Shown here piece after piece: positions 50,696 to 60,624 of a stretch of DNA of 64,000 nt. Origin of the DNA: Scandinavium sp036271055 (GTDB lineage Bacteria > Pseudomonadota > Gammaproteobacteria > Enterobacterales > Enterobacteriaceae); contig NZ_DATBBJ010000031.1 of assembly GCF_036271055.1 (NCBI RefSeq), positions 1 to 64,000 on the forward strand, in the 5' to 3' direction. Both the position numbers and the translations under genes were made by a program. Under the pieces are notes generated by a model, which was not told the origin of the DNA, searched no databases, and saw only the letters and a program-made list of their open reading frames with translations. Every line of letters starts with the position of its first letter. Positions within the stretch are counted from its first letter, which is position 1.

Positions 50696-53518
50696 ATGGA
50701 TAAGATCGAAGTTCGGGGCGCCCGCACCCATAATCTCAAAAACATCAACATCGTTATCCCTCGCGACAAACTCATTGTCGTGACCGGGCTTTCTGGGTCA
50801 GGTAAATCCTCGCTGGCGTTTGATACGTTGTATGCCGAAGGGCAGCGGCGCTACGTTGAATCACTCTCCGCCTATGCGCGTCAGTTCCTGTCATTGATGG
50901 AAAAACCCGACGTAGACCACATCGAAGGGCTGTCTCCGGCCATCTCTATCGAGCAAAAGTCGACGTCACATAACCCGCGTTCCACCGTCGGGACCATCAC
51001 TGAGATCCACGATTATCTGCGTCTGCTGTATGCCCGCGTGGGTGAGCCGCGCTGTCCGGATCACGATGTCCCGCTGGCGGCGCAAACCGTCAGCCAGATG
51101 GTTGATAACGTGCTGTCGCAGCCGGAAGGCAAACGCCTGATGCTACTTGCGCCTATCATTAAAGAGCGTAAAGGCGAGCACACTAAAACGCTGGAAAACC
51201 TGGCAAGTCAGGGCTACATCCGCGCGCGTATTGACGGCGAGGTCTGCGACCTTTCCGATCCGCCAAAACTTGAGCTGCAAAAGAAACACACCATTGAAGT
51301 GGTGATTGACCGCTTTAAAGTGCGTGAAGATCTGACTCAACGACTGGCTGAATCATTTGAAACCGCGCTGGATCTGTCCGGCGGCACGGCAATTGTCGCC
51401 GACATGGACGACACCAAAGCCGAAGAACTGCTGTTCTCCGCCAACTTTGCCTGCCCAATTTGTGGCTACAGTATGCGCGAGCTGGAACCGCGCCTGTTCT
51501 CGTTCAACAACCCGGCGGGCGCGTGTCCAACCTGTGACGGCTTGGGCGTGCAGCAGTATTTCGATCCCGATCGCATCATCCAGAATCCTGAACTCTCTCT
51601 GGCAGGTGGCGCTATTCGTGGCTGGGATCGTCGTAACTTCTATTATTTCCAGATGCTGCGCTCGCTGGCGGAGCACTATGAATTTGACGTCGAAGCCCCT
51701 TGGGGCAGCCTGAGCGCGAATGTGCATAAAGTCGTGCTGTACGGTTCTGGAAAAGAGTCGATTGAATTCAAATACATGAACGATCGTGGCGACACATCCG
51801 TGCGCCGTCATCCGTTCGAAGGCGTGCTACATAACATGGAACGCCGCTACAAAGAGACCGAATCGAATGCGGTGCGTGAGGAGCTGGCGAAATTTATCAG
51901 CAATCGCCCGTGCACCAGCTGTGACGGTACGCGTCTGAATCGCGAAGCGCGTCACGTGTTCGTTGAGAACACCCCACTGCCAACCATTTCAGACATGAGC
52001 ATCGGCCATGCAATGGACTTCTTCAATAACATGAAGCTGTCCGGGCAACGCGCCCAAATTGCTGAAAAAGTGCTGAAAGAGATTGGCGACCGCCTGAAAT
52101 TCCTGGTCAACGTCGGTCTGAACTACCTGTCACTTTCCCGTTCAGCGGAAACGCTCTCCGGCGGTGAAGCCCAGCGTATCCGTCTGGCAAGCCAGATTGG
52201 CGCAGGTTTAGTGGGTGTCATGTACGTGCTGGATGAGCCGTCGATTGGCCTGCACCAGCGCGATAACGAACGCCTGCTTGGCACGCTGATTCATCTGCGG
52301 AATCTCGGCAATACGGTGATTGTGGTTGAGCATGACGAAGATGCGATCCGTGCAGCGGACCATGTGATTGATATCGGCCCGGGTGCTGGCGTACACGGCG
52401 GTGAAGTCGTGGCCGAAGGCACGCTGGAAGCGATCATGGCAGTGCCGGAATCGCTGACAGGCCAGTACATGAGCGGCAAACGCAAAATCGAAATACCGAA
52501 ACAGCGTGTGCCTGCGGATCCGCAAAAGGTTCTGAAACTGACTGGCGCGCGCGGCAACAACCTGAAAGACGTTACGTTGACCGTGCCGGTTGGGCTGTTT
52601 ACCTGTGTCACTGGGGTATCGGGTTCCGGTAAATCAACGCTGATTAACGATACGTTGTTCCCGCTGGCGCAAACCCAACTGAACGGGGCAACGCTTGCAG
52701 AACCCGCGCCGTACCGCGATATCACAGGGCTTGAGCATTTCGATAAAGTCATTGATATCGACCAGAGCCCGATTGGGCGTACCCCGCGTTCCAACCCGGC
52801 GACCTATACAGGCATCTTTACGCCTGTACGTGAGCTGTTCGCGGGCGTTCCTGAATCACGTGCGCGTGGGTATACGCCGGGACGTTTCAGTTTTAACGTC
52901 CGTGGCGGTCGCTGCGAAGCCTGTCAGGGCGATGGCGTGATCAAAGTCGAGATGCACTTCCTGCCGGACATTTATGTGCCGTGCGACCAGTGCAAAGGCA
53001 AACGCTATAACCGCGAAACGCTGGAAATTAAGTACAAAGGCAAGACTATCCACGAAGTCCTGGATATGACCATTGAAGAGGCACGTGAATTCTTCGATGC
53101 CGTTCCAGCGCTGGCGCGTAAGCTGCAAACACTGATGGACGTGGGCCTGACGTACATTCGTCTGGGGCAGTCTGCCACGACGCTTTCTGGCGGTGAAGCA
53201 CAACGCGTGAAGCTCGCGCGTGAACTGTCGAAACGTGGCACCGGGCAAACGCTGTATATCCTCGATGAACCGACCACCGGCCTGCACTTTGCCGATATCC
53301 AGCAACTGCTGGATGTTCTGCACAAGCTGCGTGACCAGGGCAACACCATCGTGGTTATCGAGCATAATCTGGACGTGATTAAAACCGCAGACTGGATTGT
53401 CGATCTCGGCCCGGAAGGCGGTAGCGGCGGCGGGGAAATTCTCGTCTCCGGCACACCGGAAACGGTCGCAGAGTGCGAGGCTTCGCACACGGCGCGCTTC
53501 CTTAAACCTCTGCTGTAA
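50696..53518 (+). CDS. uvrA: UvrA, excinuclease ABC subunit A
   Basis: 940 residues, the E. coli length. Two ABC ATPase modules (Walker A GLSGSGKSS near residue 31 and GVSGSGKST near 641), zinc-binding cysteine pairs (CPICGYSMRE; CEACQG...CDQCKG) and signatures LSGGEAQRIRLASQ and LSGGEAQRVKLARE. It recognises lesions and loads UvrB in nucleotide excision repair. Damage induction through the LexA box. Confidence 0.98.
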   Translation: MDKIEVRGARTHNLKNINIVIPRDKLIVVTGLSGSGKSSLAFDTLYAEGQRRYVESLSAYARQFLSLMEKPDVDHIEGLSPAISIEQKSTSHNPRSTVGTITEIHDYLRLLYARVGEPRCPDHDVPLAAQTVSQMVDNVLSQPEGKRLMLLAPIIKERKGEHTKTLENLASQGYIRARIDGEVCDLSDPPKLELQKKHTIEVVIDRFKVREDLTQRLAESFETALDLSGGTAIVADMDDTKAEELLFSANFACPICGYSMRELEPRLFSFNNPAGACPTCDGLGVQQYFDPDRIIQNPELSLAGGAIRGWDRRNFYYFQMLRSLAEHYEFDVEAPWGSLSANVHKVVLYGSGKESIEFKYMNDRGDTSVRRHPFEGVLHNMERRYKETESNAVREELAKFISNRPCTSCDGTRLNREARHVFVENTPLPTISDMSIGHAMDFFNNMKLSGQRAQIAEKVLKEIGDRLKFLVNVGLNYLSLSRSAETLSGGEAQRIRLASQIGAGLVGVMYVLDEPSIGLHQRDNERLLGTLIHLRNLGNTVIVVEHDEDAIRAADHVIDIGPGAGVHGGEVVAEGTLEAIMAVPESLTGQYMSGKRKIEIPKQRVPADPQKVLKLTGARGNNLKDVTLTVPVGLFTCVTGVSGSGKSTLINDTLFPLAQTQLNGATLAEPAPYRDITGLEHFDKVIDIDQSPIGRTPRSNPATYTGIFTPVRELFAGVPESRARGYTPGRFSFNVRGGRCEACQGDGVIKVEMHFLPDIYVPCDQCKGKRYNRETLEIKYKGKTIHEVLDMTIEEAREFFDAVPALARKLQTLMDVGLTYIRLGQSATTLSGGEAQRVKLARELSKRGTGQTLYILDEPTTGLHFADIQQLLDVLHKLRDQGNTIVVIEHNLDVIKTADWIVDLGPEGGSGGGEILVSGTPETVAECEASHTARFLKPLL

Positions 53519-53872
53519 TCACTCCGAAAGATGCTGTCGGACTTGCTCCGGCAGCATCCCCATCGCCTGCTGATACGACGCATCCACCAGATAGTAAATT
53601 TGCGAATCCGGCAGTGAGCCGTCGAGATAAACCGTGCTCCAGTGCGCTTTATTGAGATGTTTGCTGGGACGCACATCGCTGTGCTGCTGACGTAAGAGAT
53701 CGGCAAGCTCCGGGCTGGTTTTGAGCGACGTGGCCGGTCGACCTTCAACCTCTTTCACCATCGCAAACAGCACATCAGACACTTTGATTTGTGTGGCTTT
53801 CCAGTCGCTGTGGATACTCTGTTCAGCGCCTGGCTTGTTCATGCAATATTGCAGCAACTCCGAAATCGTCAT
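53519..53872 (-). CDS. yjbR: YjbR, MmcQ/YjbR-family protein
   Basis: 117 residues (E. coli 118), CyaY-like DNA-binding fold by homology: MTISELLQYCMNKPGAEQSI, and NKAHWSTVYLDGSLPDSQIY at the core. Convergent with uvrA, with no gap. Function is unclear. Confidence 0.93.
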   Translation of the reverse strand: MTISELLQYCMNKPGAEQSIHSDWKATQIKVSDVLFAMVKEVEGRPATSLKTSPELADLLRQQHSDVRPSKHLNKAHWSTVYLDGSLPDSQIYYLVDASYQQAMGMLPEQVRQHLSE

Positions 53873-54072
53873 CTTTCAATCCCCTTTTAGCCCCGCCACT
53901 GTCCGTCGCGAGTCGCCATGGATGCGATACCCTCCCAACGAATACCTCTTTTGAAAACGCGAGAGGCCAGGAGAGTGAAATGAGTCTGTTCTTAGTGTGC
54001 AGCAAGACGGGAGAAAGGGGAAACGCTTCTGATTAAAAAAACGGCAACTTTATGGGTTGCCGCTTTTCGCTG

Positions 54073-54789
54073 TCAGTATTCAGAATTGACGATAACTTCC
54101 TCGCCAAACGCGCCAGCATTGGGCAACGGTTTGTAAGTAGAGTTTGAAGCACGCAATACGCGAATACCGCGTGCACCCGCATCACGGGCAGCGGTGATAT
54201 CGTTATCTGAATCGCCATAGAAGACTTTGATGCTCTTGGCCTGCAGCCACTCAGTCTTGGTGTTCTGCCCGGCCTTATCGCCCGCAAAAATCACAGGGTT
54301 CATGTTTGCTGCCGGGATCAGGAAATCATCCTGCAAGGTTTTCGTCACCGATTCTGTTTTGGTCTGACTACGTCCGGTCCCAAAATAGATGCTGTCGCCA
54401 CGTTTAACGTGCATTGCAATCAGCGCACGAGCGACTTCTTTCGGAATGCTGAACTCATCCCAGCCATTGTTCATCTTGTCCCAGAACGCAGGGACCTTCA
54501 GATAATCTTCACTATCCGGAGAAAATGTCTTTTTCCCGCGCCAAAAACCCGGGCTGGAAAACAGCACGGTATCATCAATGTCAAAACCCACCGCCATAGG
54601 GGGAAGACCTAAAAGACTGTCTTCAATCTGTGCCACAGAGACCCAATGGATCGGCGCCTGTTCGGCGAGTTTCGCTACATTTGTGCCGACATAGACCGGA
54701 GATGGCGACGATGCATGAGCATCAACAACGGTGCTGTTGAACGTCAACAACAAGCAGATAGCGCTGAACGCCAATGTCAGTTTGCGCAT
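54073..54789 (-). CDS. aphA: AphA, class B acid phosphatase
   Basis: 238 residues from the ATG at 54789 (MRKLTLAF), with AAGGA at a better distance than for the ATG two codons earlier. Signal peptide, then HAD-type motif GFDIDDTVLFSSPGFW (nucleophile Asp) and FYGDSDNDITAARDAGA. A periplasmic magnesium-dependent nonspecific phosphatase. Where K-12 AphA has FFVTGRSPTK, this one has YFGTGRSQTK. Confidence 0.94.
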   Translation of the reverse strand: MRKLTLAFSAICLLLTFNSTVVDAHASSPSPVYVGTNVAKLAEQAPIHWVSVAQIEDSLLGLPPMAVGFDIDDTVLFSSPGFWRGKKTFSPDSEDYLKVPAFWDKMNNGWDEFSIPKEVARALIAMHVKRGDSIYFGTGRSQTKTESVTKTLQDDFLIPAANMNPVIFAGDKAGQNTKTEWLQAKSIKVFYGDSDNDITAARDAGARGIRVLRASNSTYKPLPNAGAFGEEVIVNSEY

Positions 54790-54912
54790 ATTCATCCTTA
54801 AAAAATGCGATTGTTATTACTTAAGATCGAGGGGTAGTCAAAAAGCATTTTGACCTTAACTGCGAAAGGGAGTGAAGGAAAGGAATATCTGGCCTGAATG
54901 TTATAGAAAAAG

Positions 54913-54938
54913 ATGATAATCACATACATGATTATCAT
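54913..54938. promoter_or_regulatory. 26-bp AT-rich palindrome before aphA
   Basis: Perfect 10-base arms atgataatca and tgattatcat with a 6-base centre, about 125 bp before aphA. It recalls GATAAT-type operators but the spacing is not that of a standard Fur box. Confidence 0.4.
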
Positions 54939-54998
54939 TACCGTCAATGGGCTGAGATTGACTCTCCCGGTTAAGAGAGAGCCAAAGTAAGTGGGCAC

Positions 54999-56192
54999 TT
55001 ACATGACGGCAGAGAACGCCTGTGCCACGCGTTGTACATTTCGAGAGTTGAGACCCGCGACGCACATACGGCCACTGGCGATCAGATACACGCCAAATTC
55101 CTCACGCAGCCGTTCAACCTGAGCGGCGCTCAGACCGGTGTAGCTGAACATGCCACGCTGTTGCAGCAGATAGTCGAAATTGCCTTCCGGCATCGCCTCT
55201 TTCAGCACTTTCACCAGCGCCTGGCGCATGGCCAGAATACGCGTGCGCATCGCTTCGACTTCTGCCAGCCATGAGGCTTTCAGCTCAGCGCTGTTCAACA
55301 CCGTGGAAACGACCTGCGCGCCAAAATTCGGCGGGCTGGAGTAGTTACGGCGCACAGTCGCTTTCAGCTGGCCCAACACACGGCCCGCGGTTTCGCTGTC
55401 TTCGCAGACGATAGACAATCCACCCACCCGCTCACCGTACAACGAAAAGATTTTAGAGAAGGAGTTACTGACCAGCACTGGCAAGCCCGCAGCGGCGATA
55501 GTGCGAATGGCATACGCATCTTCTTCCATGCCCGCGCCAAAACCTTGATAAGCGATATCAAGGAAGGGGATCAGGTTACGCGTTTTCAGCACTTCAGTGA
55601 CGGCATCCCACTGCGCGTTCGTCAGATCGGCCCCTGTCGGGTTATGACAGCACGGATGCAGCAGCACGATGTCTTTTTCAGGCAGCGTGTTCAGCTTTTC
55701 CAGCAGCGCTTCGAAACGCACGCCGTTAGTGTCAGCGTCAAACCAAGGGTAAGTACTTACTTCGAATCCAGCCCCTTCAAATATAGCGATGTGGTTTTCC
55801 CATGTCGGGTCACTGACCCACACTTTTGAACCCGGGAAATAGTGCTTGAGGAAATCCGCACCCACTTTCAGCGCACCGGAGCCGCCCAACGTCTGGATAG
55901 TCGCTACACGGTTTTGCTGCAGAACCGGATGGTCGGCCCCAAACAATAACGGCGCAACGCCATTACGATAGGTATTCAACCCTTCCATTGGCAGATAAAC
56001 CGACGCACCGTGCGGCTGCGCATTCAGCCTGGCTTCCGCTTCGGCGACGGCCTGCAGCTGCGGGATAATCCCGTCTTCGTTGTAGTAGAGACCGATGCTG
56101 AGATTCACTTTGTCACTACGAGGATCTTCTTTGAACCGTTCCATCAGGGAAAGGATGGGATCGCCTGCGTAGGCGTCGACATTCTGAAACAC
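54999..56192 (-). CDS. tyrB: TyrB, aromatic amino acid aminotransferase
   Basis: 397 residues, the E. coli length, if translation begins at the GTG at 56192 (VFQNVDAYAGDPILSLMERF read as Met), preceded by CGGAG; an ATG 14 codons earlier has no such support. PLP-binding lysine in SNSFSKIFSLYGERVGG. It makes tyrosine and phenylalanine and acts on leucine keto acid. Confidence 0.93.
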   Translation of the reverse strand: MFQNVDAYAGDPILSLMERFKEDPRSDKVNLSIGLYYNEDGIIPQLQAVAEAEARLNAQPHGASVYLPMEGLNTYRNGVAPLLFGADHPVLQQNRVATIQTLGGSGALKVGADFLKHYFPGSKVWVSDPTWENHIAIFEGAGFEVSTYPWFDADTNGVRFEALLEKLNTLPEKDIVLLHPCCHNPTGADLTNAQWDAVTEVLKTRNLIPFLDIAYQGFGAGMEEDAYAIRTIAAAGLPVLVSNSFSKIFSLYGERVGGLSIVCEDSETAGRVLGQLKATVRRNYSSPPNFGAQVVSTVLNSAELKASWLAEVEAMRTRILAMRQALVKVLKEAMPEGNFDYLLQQRGMFSYTGLSAAQVERLREEFGVYLIASGRMCVAGLNSRNVQRVAQAFSAVM

Positions 56193-56363
56193 GGGTGGAT
56201 TCTCCGGAGTTATACAGGGCATGAATAAACACAATAAACTGGATACGCAGGAAGATCGAGAAGGATATTCAGGGCCTGAGAAGGGAAGATAGCTGCTGGT
56301 AATAGGCTAATCAGCCATCTCCCCGGTCCGGTCAGCATTGCGCTGCCGGGCAAGAAAAGGGGT

Positions 56364-57443
56364 TTAGTCGAGGTATTTCATCACCACCCGCGAAGTCAGG
56401 CGCGTGATAAGTTCGTAAGCACTTACTTTTGTTATTTCTGCAATGCGTTCAACCGGCAGACCTTCGCCCCAAAGCGTGACCGAATCGCCCGCTTTTTCGG
56501 TGGCTTTCGGCCCCAAATCAACGCAAATCATATCCATCGCCACACGACCGACAATCTTCACTTCGCGACCCTTAACCAACACCGGAGTACCTGTTGGCGC
56601 AGCGCGCGGATAACCGTCGCCGTAGCCCATAGCAACCACGCCGAGACGCGTGTCTTGCTCGCTGGTCCAGGTGCCGCCGTAGCCCACGGGCTCCCCGGCT
56701 TTGTGCTCACGCACCGCGATCAGACTGGACATCAGCGACATCACCGGTTTAAAACCGAAATCCTCGCCCCAGGGTTTGTTTTCCAATGGCGATACGCCGT
56801 AGAGAATAATCCCCGGACGAACCCAGTCGAAATGCGACTGCGGCCACAGCAAAATTCCCCCGGAAGCGGCGATGGAACGCTGGCCTGGTTTGCCTTCGGT
56901 GAAGGTGGTGAAAATATCGAGTTGCTGTTCAGTCGCGCCGCATTCAGGTTCGTCGGCACGGGCAAAGTGACTCACCACGTTCACCGGCTGGCGCACATTT
57001 TTGCACAGACTCAGACGTTGGTAGAACGCATTCGCCTCTTCCGGACGCACACCCAAGCGATGCATACCGGTATCGAGTTTCATCCACACAGTGACAGGTG
57101 CTGGCAGCTCAGCTTGTTCCAGCGCTTCAAGTTGTTCGGGATTGTGTATCGCAGTATGGAAACCCTGAGCGGAAATCAGCGGCAAGTCGCTGGCATTAAA
57201 AAAACCTTCCAGCAGGAGAATAGGCTGGCTGATGCCGCCTTCTCGCAGTCTCAGAGCCTCTTCCAGGCGGGCGACACCAAAGGCATCGGCGTCGGGGAGC
57301 GTTCGCGCAGTCTCCAGAAGACCGTGTCCGTAGGCGTTCGCTTTCACGACCGCAACGAGTTTACTGGCGGGTGCCAGTTCACGCAGATGTTGCAGGTTGT
57401 GTCGCAGAGCGCGGCGGTTAATGACTACAGTTGCCGCTTGCAT
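56364..57443 (-). CDS. alr: Alr, biosynthetic alanine racemase
   Basis: 359 residues, the E. coli length, from the ATG at 57443 (MQAATVVINRRALRHNLQHL), preceded by AAGGAAT. PLP lysine in VVKANAYGHG (near residue 34) and the catalytic Tyr in GYGGTW. It supplies D-alanine for peptidoglycan. Upstream is a palindromic repeat and dnaB in the same direction. Confidence 0.96.
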   Translation of the reverse strand: MQAATVVINRRALRHNLQHLRELAPASKLVAVVKANAYGHGLLETARTLPDADAFGVARLEEALRLREGGISQPILLLEGFFNASDLPLISAQGFHTAIHNPEQLEALEQAELPAPVTVWMKLDTGMHRLGVRPEEANAFYQRLSLCKNVRQPVNVVSHFARADEPECGATEQQLDIFTTFTEGKPGQRSIAASGGILLWPQSHFDWVRPGIILYGVSPLENKPWGEDFGFKPVMSLMSSLIAVREHKAGEPVGYGGTWTSEQDTRLGVVAMGYGDGYPRAAPTGTPVLVKGREVKIVGRVAMDMICVDLGPKATEKAGDSVTLWGEGLPVERIAEITKVSAYELITRLTSRVVMKYLD

Positions 57444-57494
57444 TTGAATTCCTTGCTTTATCTTTTTGGAAGTTGGCGTTATTGATGCAGCGAG

Positions 57495-57565
57495 TTTGGG
57501 TGCGGCCAGCGCACAGCCACCGGAGCGTACTAGAGTACGTGAGGATGGCGAGCACTGCCCAATCC
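57495..57565. repeat. Palindromic intergenic repeat between dnaB and alr
   Basis: A core cgtactagagtacg (57526-57539) is nested in an imperfect outer palindrome (gggtgcgg...gcactgccc). The motif around ggagcgtac and gtacgtgagg resembles a dispersed enterobacterial repeat. Confidence 0.45.
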
Positions 57566-57594
57566 CAAAATCGCAAATAAAATAGCCAAATTCA

Positions 57595-59010
57595 TTATTC
57601 GTCGTCGTACTGCGGGCCGGCATAGTTATCGAAGCGAGACCACTGCCCATTAAAGGTCAGGCGCACCGTACCGATTGGGCCGTTACGCTGCTTACCCAGA
57701 ATGATTTCAGCGATCCCTTTCAGGTCGCTGTTCTCGTGATAAACCTCATCACGGTAGATAAACATGATTAAGTCGGCATCCTGCTCGATGGAGCCGGATT
57801 CACGCAGGTCGGAGTTGACCGGGCGTTTATCGGCACGTTGTTCCAGAGAGCGGTTAAGCTGCGACAGCGCCACCACAGGCACCTGTAATTCTTTCGCTAA
57901 CGCTTTGAGTGAACGAGAAATTTCGGCGATTTCGAGAGTACGATTATCCGACAGCGACGGCACACGCATCAGTTGCAGGTAGTCGATCATGATAAGCCCA
58001 ATCCCACCGTGTTCACGGGCGATACGACGCGCGCGGGAGCGCACTTCCGTCGGCGTCAGGCCGGAAGAGTCATCAATATACATATTGCGCTTTTCCAGCA
58101 AAATCCCCATCGCACCGGAGATACGCGCCCAGTCTTCATCATCAAGTTGGCCGGTACGAATGCGCGTCTGGTCAACGCGTGCCAGCGACGCCAGAGAACG
58201 CATCATGATCTGTTCGGAGGGCATCTCCAGACTGAAGATAAGAACCGGTTTATCCTGCAACATCGCCGCATTTTCGACGAGGTTCATCGCAAAGGTCGTT
58301 TTACCCATTGATGGACGCGCAGCGACAATAATCAGATCTGATGGCTGTAGCCCGGCGGTTTTTTTGTTCAAATCGTCATAGCCGGTATTCACCCCGGTGA
58401 CGCCATCGTGCGGCTGCTGGAATAACTTCTCGATACGCGCGATCGTCGTTTCGAGCACTTCCGCGATGTTTCTCGGGCCTTCGTCTTTATTTGCACGGCT
58501 TTCAGCGATTTTAAAGACGCGGGATTCTGCTAAATCCAGTAAATCTTCACTGTTTCGACCCTGCGGATCAAAACCGGCTTCGGCGATTTCATTCGCCACC
58601 GAGATCATCTCACGCACAACAGCACGTTCACGAACGATATCAGCATAAGCACTGATGTTCGCCGCACTTGGCGTGTTTTTCGATAACTCTGCTAAATAAG
58701 CAAAGCCACCGACGCTATCCAGTTGCCCTTCACGCTCCAGCGATTCCGCGAGCGTAATCAGGTCAATCGGACTGCCCTTCTCCTGCAATTTCGCCATCTC
58801 AGTAAAGATATGACGATGCGGTCGGGTATAGAAATCTTCCGAAACGACGCGTTCAGCCACGTCATCCCAGCGCTCGTTATCCAGCATCAAACCGCCCAAC
58901 ACCGACTGCTCCGCTTCAATCGAGTGCGGCGGTACTTTCAGCCCGGCGACCATTGGATCGCGATCGCGTGGCTCAGTCTGTTGTTTGTTGAAGGGTTTAT
59001 TTCCTGCCAT
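57595..59010 (-). CDS. dnaB: DnaB, replicative DNA helicase
   Basis: 471 residues, the E. coli length. N-terminal DnaB domain (PPHSIEAEQSVLGGLMLDNE) and RecA-like motor with Walker A ARPSMGKTT and Walker B LIMIDYLQLM. The hexamer unwinds DNA ahead of the fork. Divergent from qorA. Confidence 0.98.
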   Translation of the reverse strand: MAGNKPFNKQQTEPRDRDPMVAGLKVPPHSIEAEQSVLGGLMLDNERWDDVAERVVSEDFYTRPHRHIFTEMAKLQEKGSPIDLITLAESLEREGQLDSVGGFAYLAELSKNTPSAANISAYADIVRERAVVREMISVANEIAEAGFDPQGRNSEDLLDLAESRVFKIAESRANKDEGPRNIAEVLETTIARIEKLFQQPHDGVTGVNTGYDDLNKKTAGLQPSDLIIVAARPSMGKTTFAMNLVENAAMLQDKPVLIFSLEMPSEQIMMRSLASLARVDQTRIRTGQLDDEDWARISGAMGILLEKRNMYIDDSSGLTPTEVRSRARRIAREHGGIGLIMIDYLQLMRVPSLSDNRTLEIAEISRSLKALAKELQVPVVALSQLNRSLEQRADKRPVNSDLRESGSIEQDADLIMFIYRDEVYHENSDLKGIAEIILGKQRNGPIGTVRLTFNGQWSRFDNYAGPQYDDE

Positions 59011-59089
59011 AGTAAATGGAGTTACCGGGTTAAAGAGTGGGCCGTAAGATTATCATATCTGATGCCCCTAAACGATATCTGGAGGTTGC

Positions 59090-60073
59090 ATGGCAACAAG
59101 AATCGAATTTCATCAGCACGGTGGGCCTGACGTACTCAATCCCGTGGAATTTACGCCAACGGACCCGAAAGAGAACGAGATCCAGGTCGAAAACAAGGCC
59201 ATTGGCATTAACTATATCGACACTTATATTCGCAGCGGGCTGTATCCGCCGCCCTCTTTGCCGAGCGGTCTGGGCACCGAAGCCGCAGGCGTGGTCAGCA
59301 AAGTTGGCAGCGGCGTGCAACACATCAAAGCCGGCGATCGCGTGGTGTATGCGCAGTCCGCGCTCGGCGCTTACAGCACGGTGCATAACGTTCCGGCGGA
59401 CAAAGCCGCTATTCTGCCCGCCGCCATTTCCTACGAGCAGGCCGCCGCCTCATTCCTGAAAGGTCTGACGGTGTTTTATCTGTTGCGTAAGACTTACGAA
59501 ATCAAGCCAAACGAACCGTTTTTGTTCCATGCGGCAGCCGGTGGTGTCGGGCTGATAGCCTGCCAATGGGCCAAAGCCTTAGGTGCGCAACTGATTGGCA
59601 CTGTCGGCTCGGCGCAAAAGGCGCAGCGTGCCTTACAGGCGGGCGCATGGCAGGTCATCAACTATCGTGAAGAAAATCTGGTTGAGCGAGTTAAAGAGAT
59701 TACCCACGGCAAAAAACTGCGCGTGGTGTATGACTCGGTTGGGAAAGATACGTGGGAAGCCTCGCTCGACTGCCTACAGCGCCGTGGTTTGATGGTGAGC
59801 TTCGGCAATTCATCCGGCGCGGTAACGGGCGTGAATCTCGGCATTCTCAATCAGAAAGGCTCGCTGTACGCCACACGCCCTTCTCTTCAGGGCTACATCA
59901 CCAATCGCGAAGAATTAGCGGAAGCCAGCAATGAGCTGTTTTCACTGATCGCTAGCGGCGTGATTAAAGTGGATGTGAGTGAGAACCAGAAATTTGCTCT
60001 ACACGATGCACAGAAAGCGCATGAAACGCTGGAAAGCCGGGCGACCGAAGGCTCAAGTTTACTCATCCCTTAA
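59090..60073 (+). CDS. qorA: QorA, NADPH:quinone oxidoreductase
   Basis: 327 residues (E. coli 327), zinc-free medium-chain dehydrogenase: GLGTEAAGVVSKVGSGVQHI, HAAAGGVGLIACQWAKALGA as NADPH site. It probably reduces quinones or enones. Terminator follows. Confidence 0.95.
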   Translation: MATRIEFHQHGGPDVLNPVEFTPTDPKENEIQVENKAIGINYIDTYIRSGLYPPPSLPSGLGTEAAGVVSKVGSGVQHIKAGDRVVYAQSALGAYSTVHNVPADKAAILPAAISYEQAAASFLKGLTVFYLLRKTYEIKPNEPFLFHAAAGGVGLIACQWAKALGAQLIGTVGSAQKAQRALQAGAWQVINYREENLVERVKEITHGKKLRVVYDSVGKDTWEASLDCLQRRGLMVSFGNSSGAVTGVNLGILNQKGSLYATRPSLQGYITNREELAEASNELFSLIASGVIKVDVSENQKFALHDAQKAHETLESRATEGSSLLIP

Positions 60074-60093
60074 CGCCGGTTGCGACAAATGCG

Positions 60094-60126
60094 AAGGGCT
60101 TCCCGTAGGAAGCCCTTTCTTTTTTA
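60094..60126 (+). terminator. Rho-independent terminator after qorA
   Basis: aagggcttcc (60094-60103) and ggaagccctt (60108-60117) with a cgta loop are followed by a T-rich run. Confidence 0.9.
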
Positions 60127-60241
60127 TCGTTCACTGTATGTAGGGTACAGCGCGATGAATTCGTTATCGCGCTAAGAGTGACAGATTTATGACAATCTGC
60201 CTACGCCGCCCTTCTCAGGTTGTGACGCACTCCTCAATCCC

Positions 60242-60484
60242 TTAATAACGCCAGCGGTTATCGCGGCGATACTGCGGCACTTTTGGTTCTTTGACCGCGC
60301 GGATAATCCACACCACCGCAACGGCAAGCAGCAACCATGGCAGCAATTTAATCATCAGGGCAAACAGCCCACCCACAAACATCAGCACGGTCGCCACGAC
60401 AATCGCCGCCAGAATACCCAATACGGAAACCCCGGTGACCAGCAGCATGACAAAGAATCCGAGGATAAATAACAGTTCCAGCAT
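60242..60484 (-). CDS. pspG: PspG, phage-shock membrane protein
   Basis: 80 residues, E. coli length; two helices (about 4-25 and 33-62) and a polar tail YRRDNRWRY. Effector of the phage shock response at the inner membrane, in E. coli activated by PspF with sigma-54. Confidence 0.93.
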   Translation of the reverse strand: MLELLFILGFFVMLLVTGVSVLGILAAIVVATVLMFVGGLFALMIKLLPWLLLAVAVVWIIRAVKEPKVPQYRRDNRWRY

Positions 60485-60525
60485 GGCTTTTCCCCTTTTA
60501 AAAATAACCCACTGCTTTAACCATT

Positions 60526-60541
60526 ACAAAAATCATGCCAA
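60526..60541 (-). promoter_or_regulatory. Sigma-54-like promoter of pspG
   Basis: On the minus strand TTGGCATGATTTTTGT has GG and GT at the 10-base spacing of a -24/-12 element about 40 bp before pspG. Confidence 0.55.
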
Positions 60542-60562
60542 AGCATAACCCGTTGTTTAATA

Positions 60563-60594
60563 ATAAAAACGCCCCGCAGAGCTTTGCGAGGCGT
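60563..60594 (-). terminator. Rho-independent terminator after dusA
   Basis: On the minus strand ACGCCTCGCAA...TGCGGGGCGT forms the stem, followed by TTTTATT. Confidence 0.8.
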
Positions 60595-60624
60595 GGTCAA
60601 TCAGACTAACTTTTAGCGTAATTA

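Noticed and set aside
56193..56234. tyrB starting at an ATG 14 codons upstream
   Set aside because: The added residues are not family-like and the ribosome-binding site fits the GTG.
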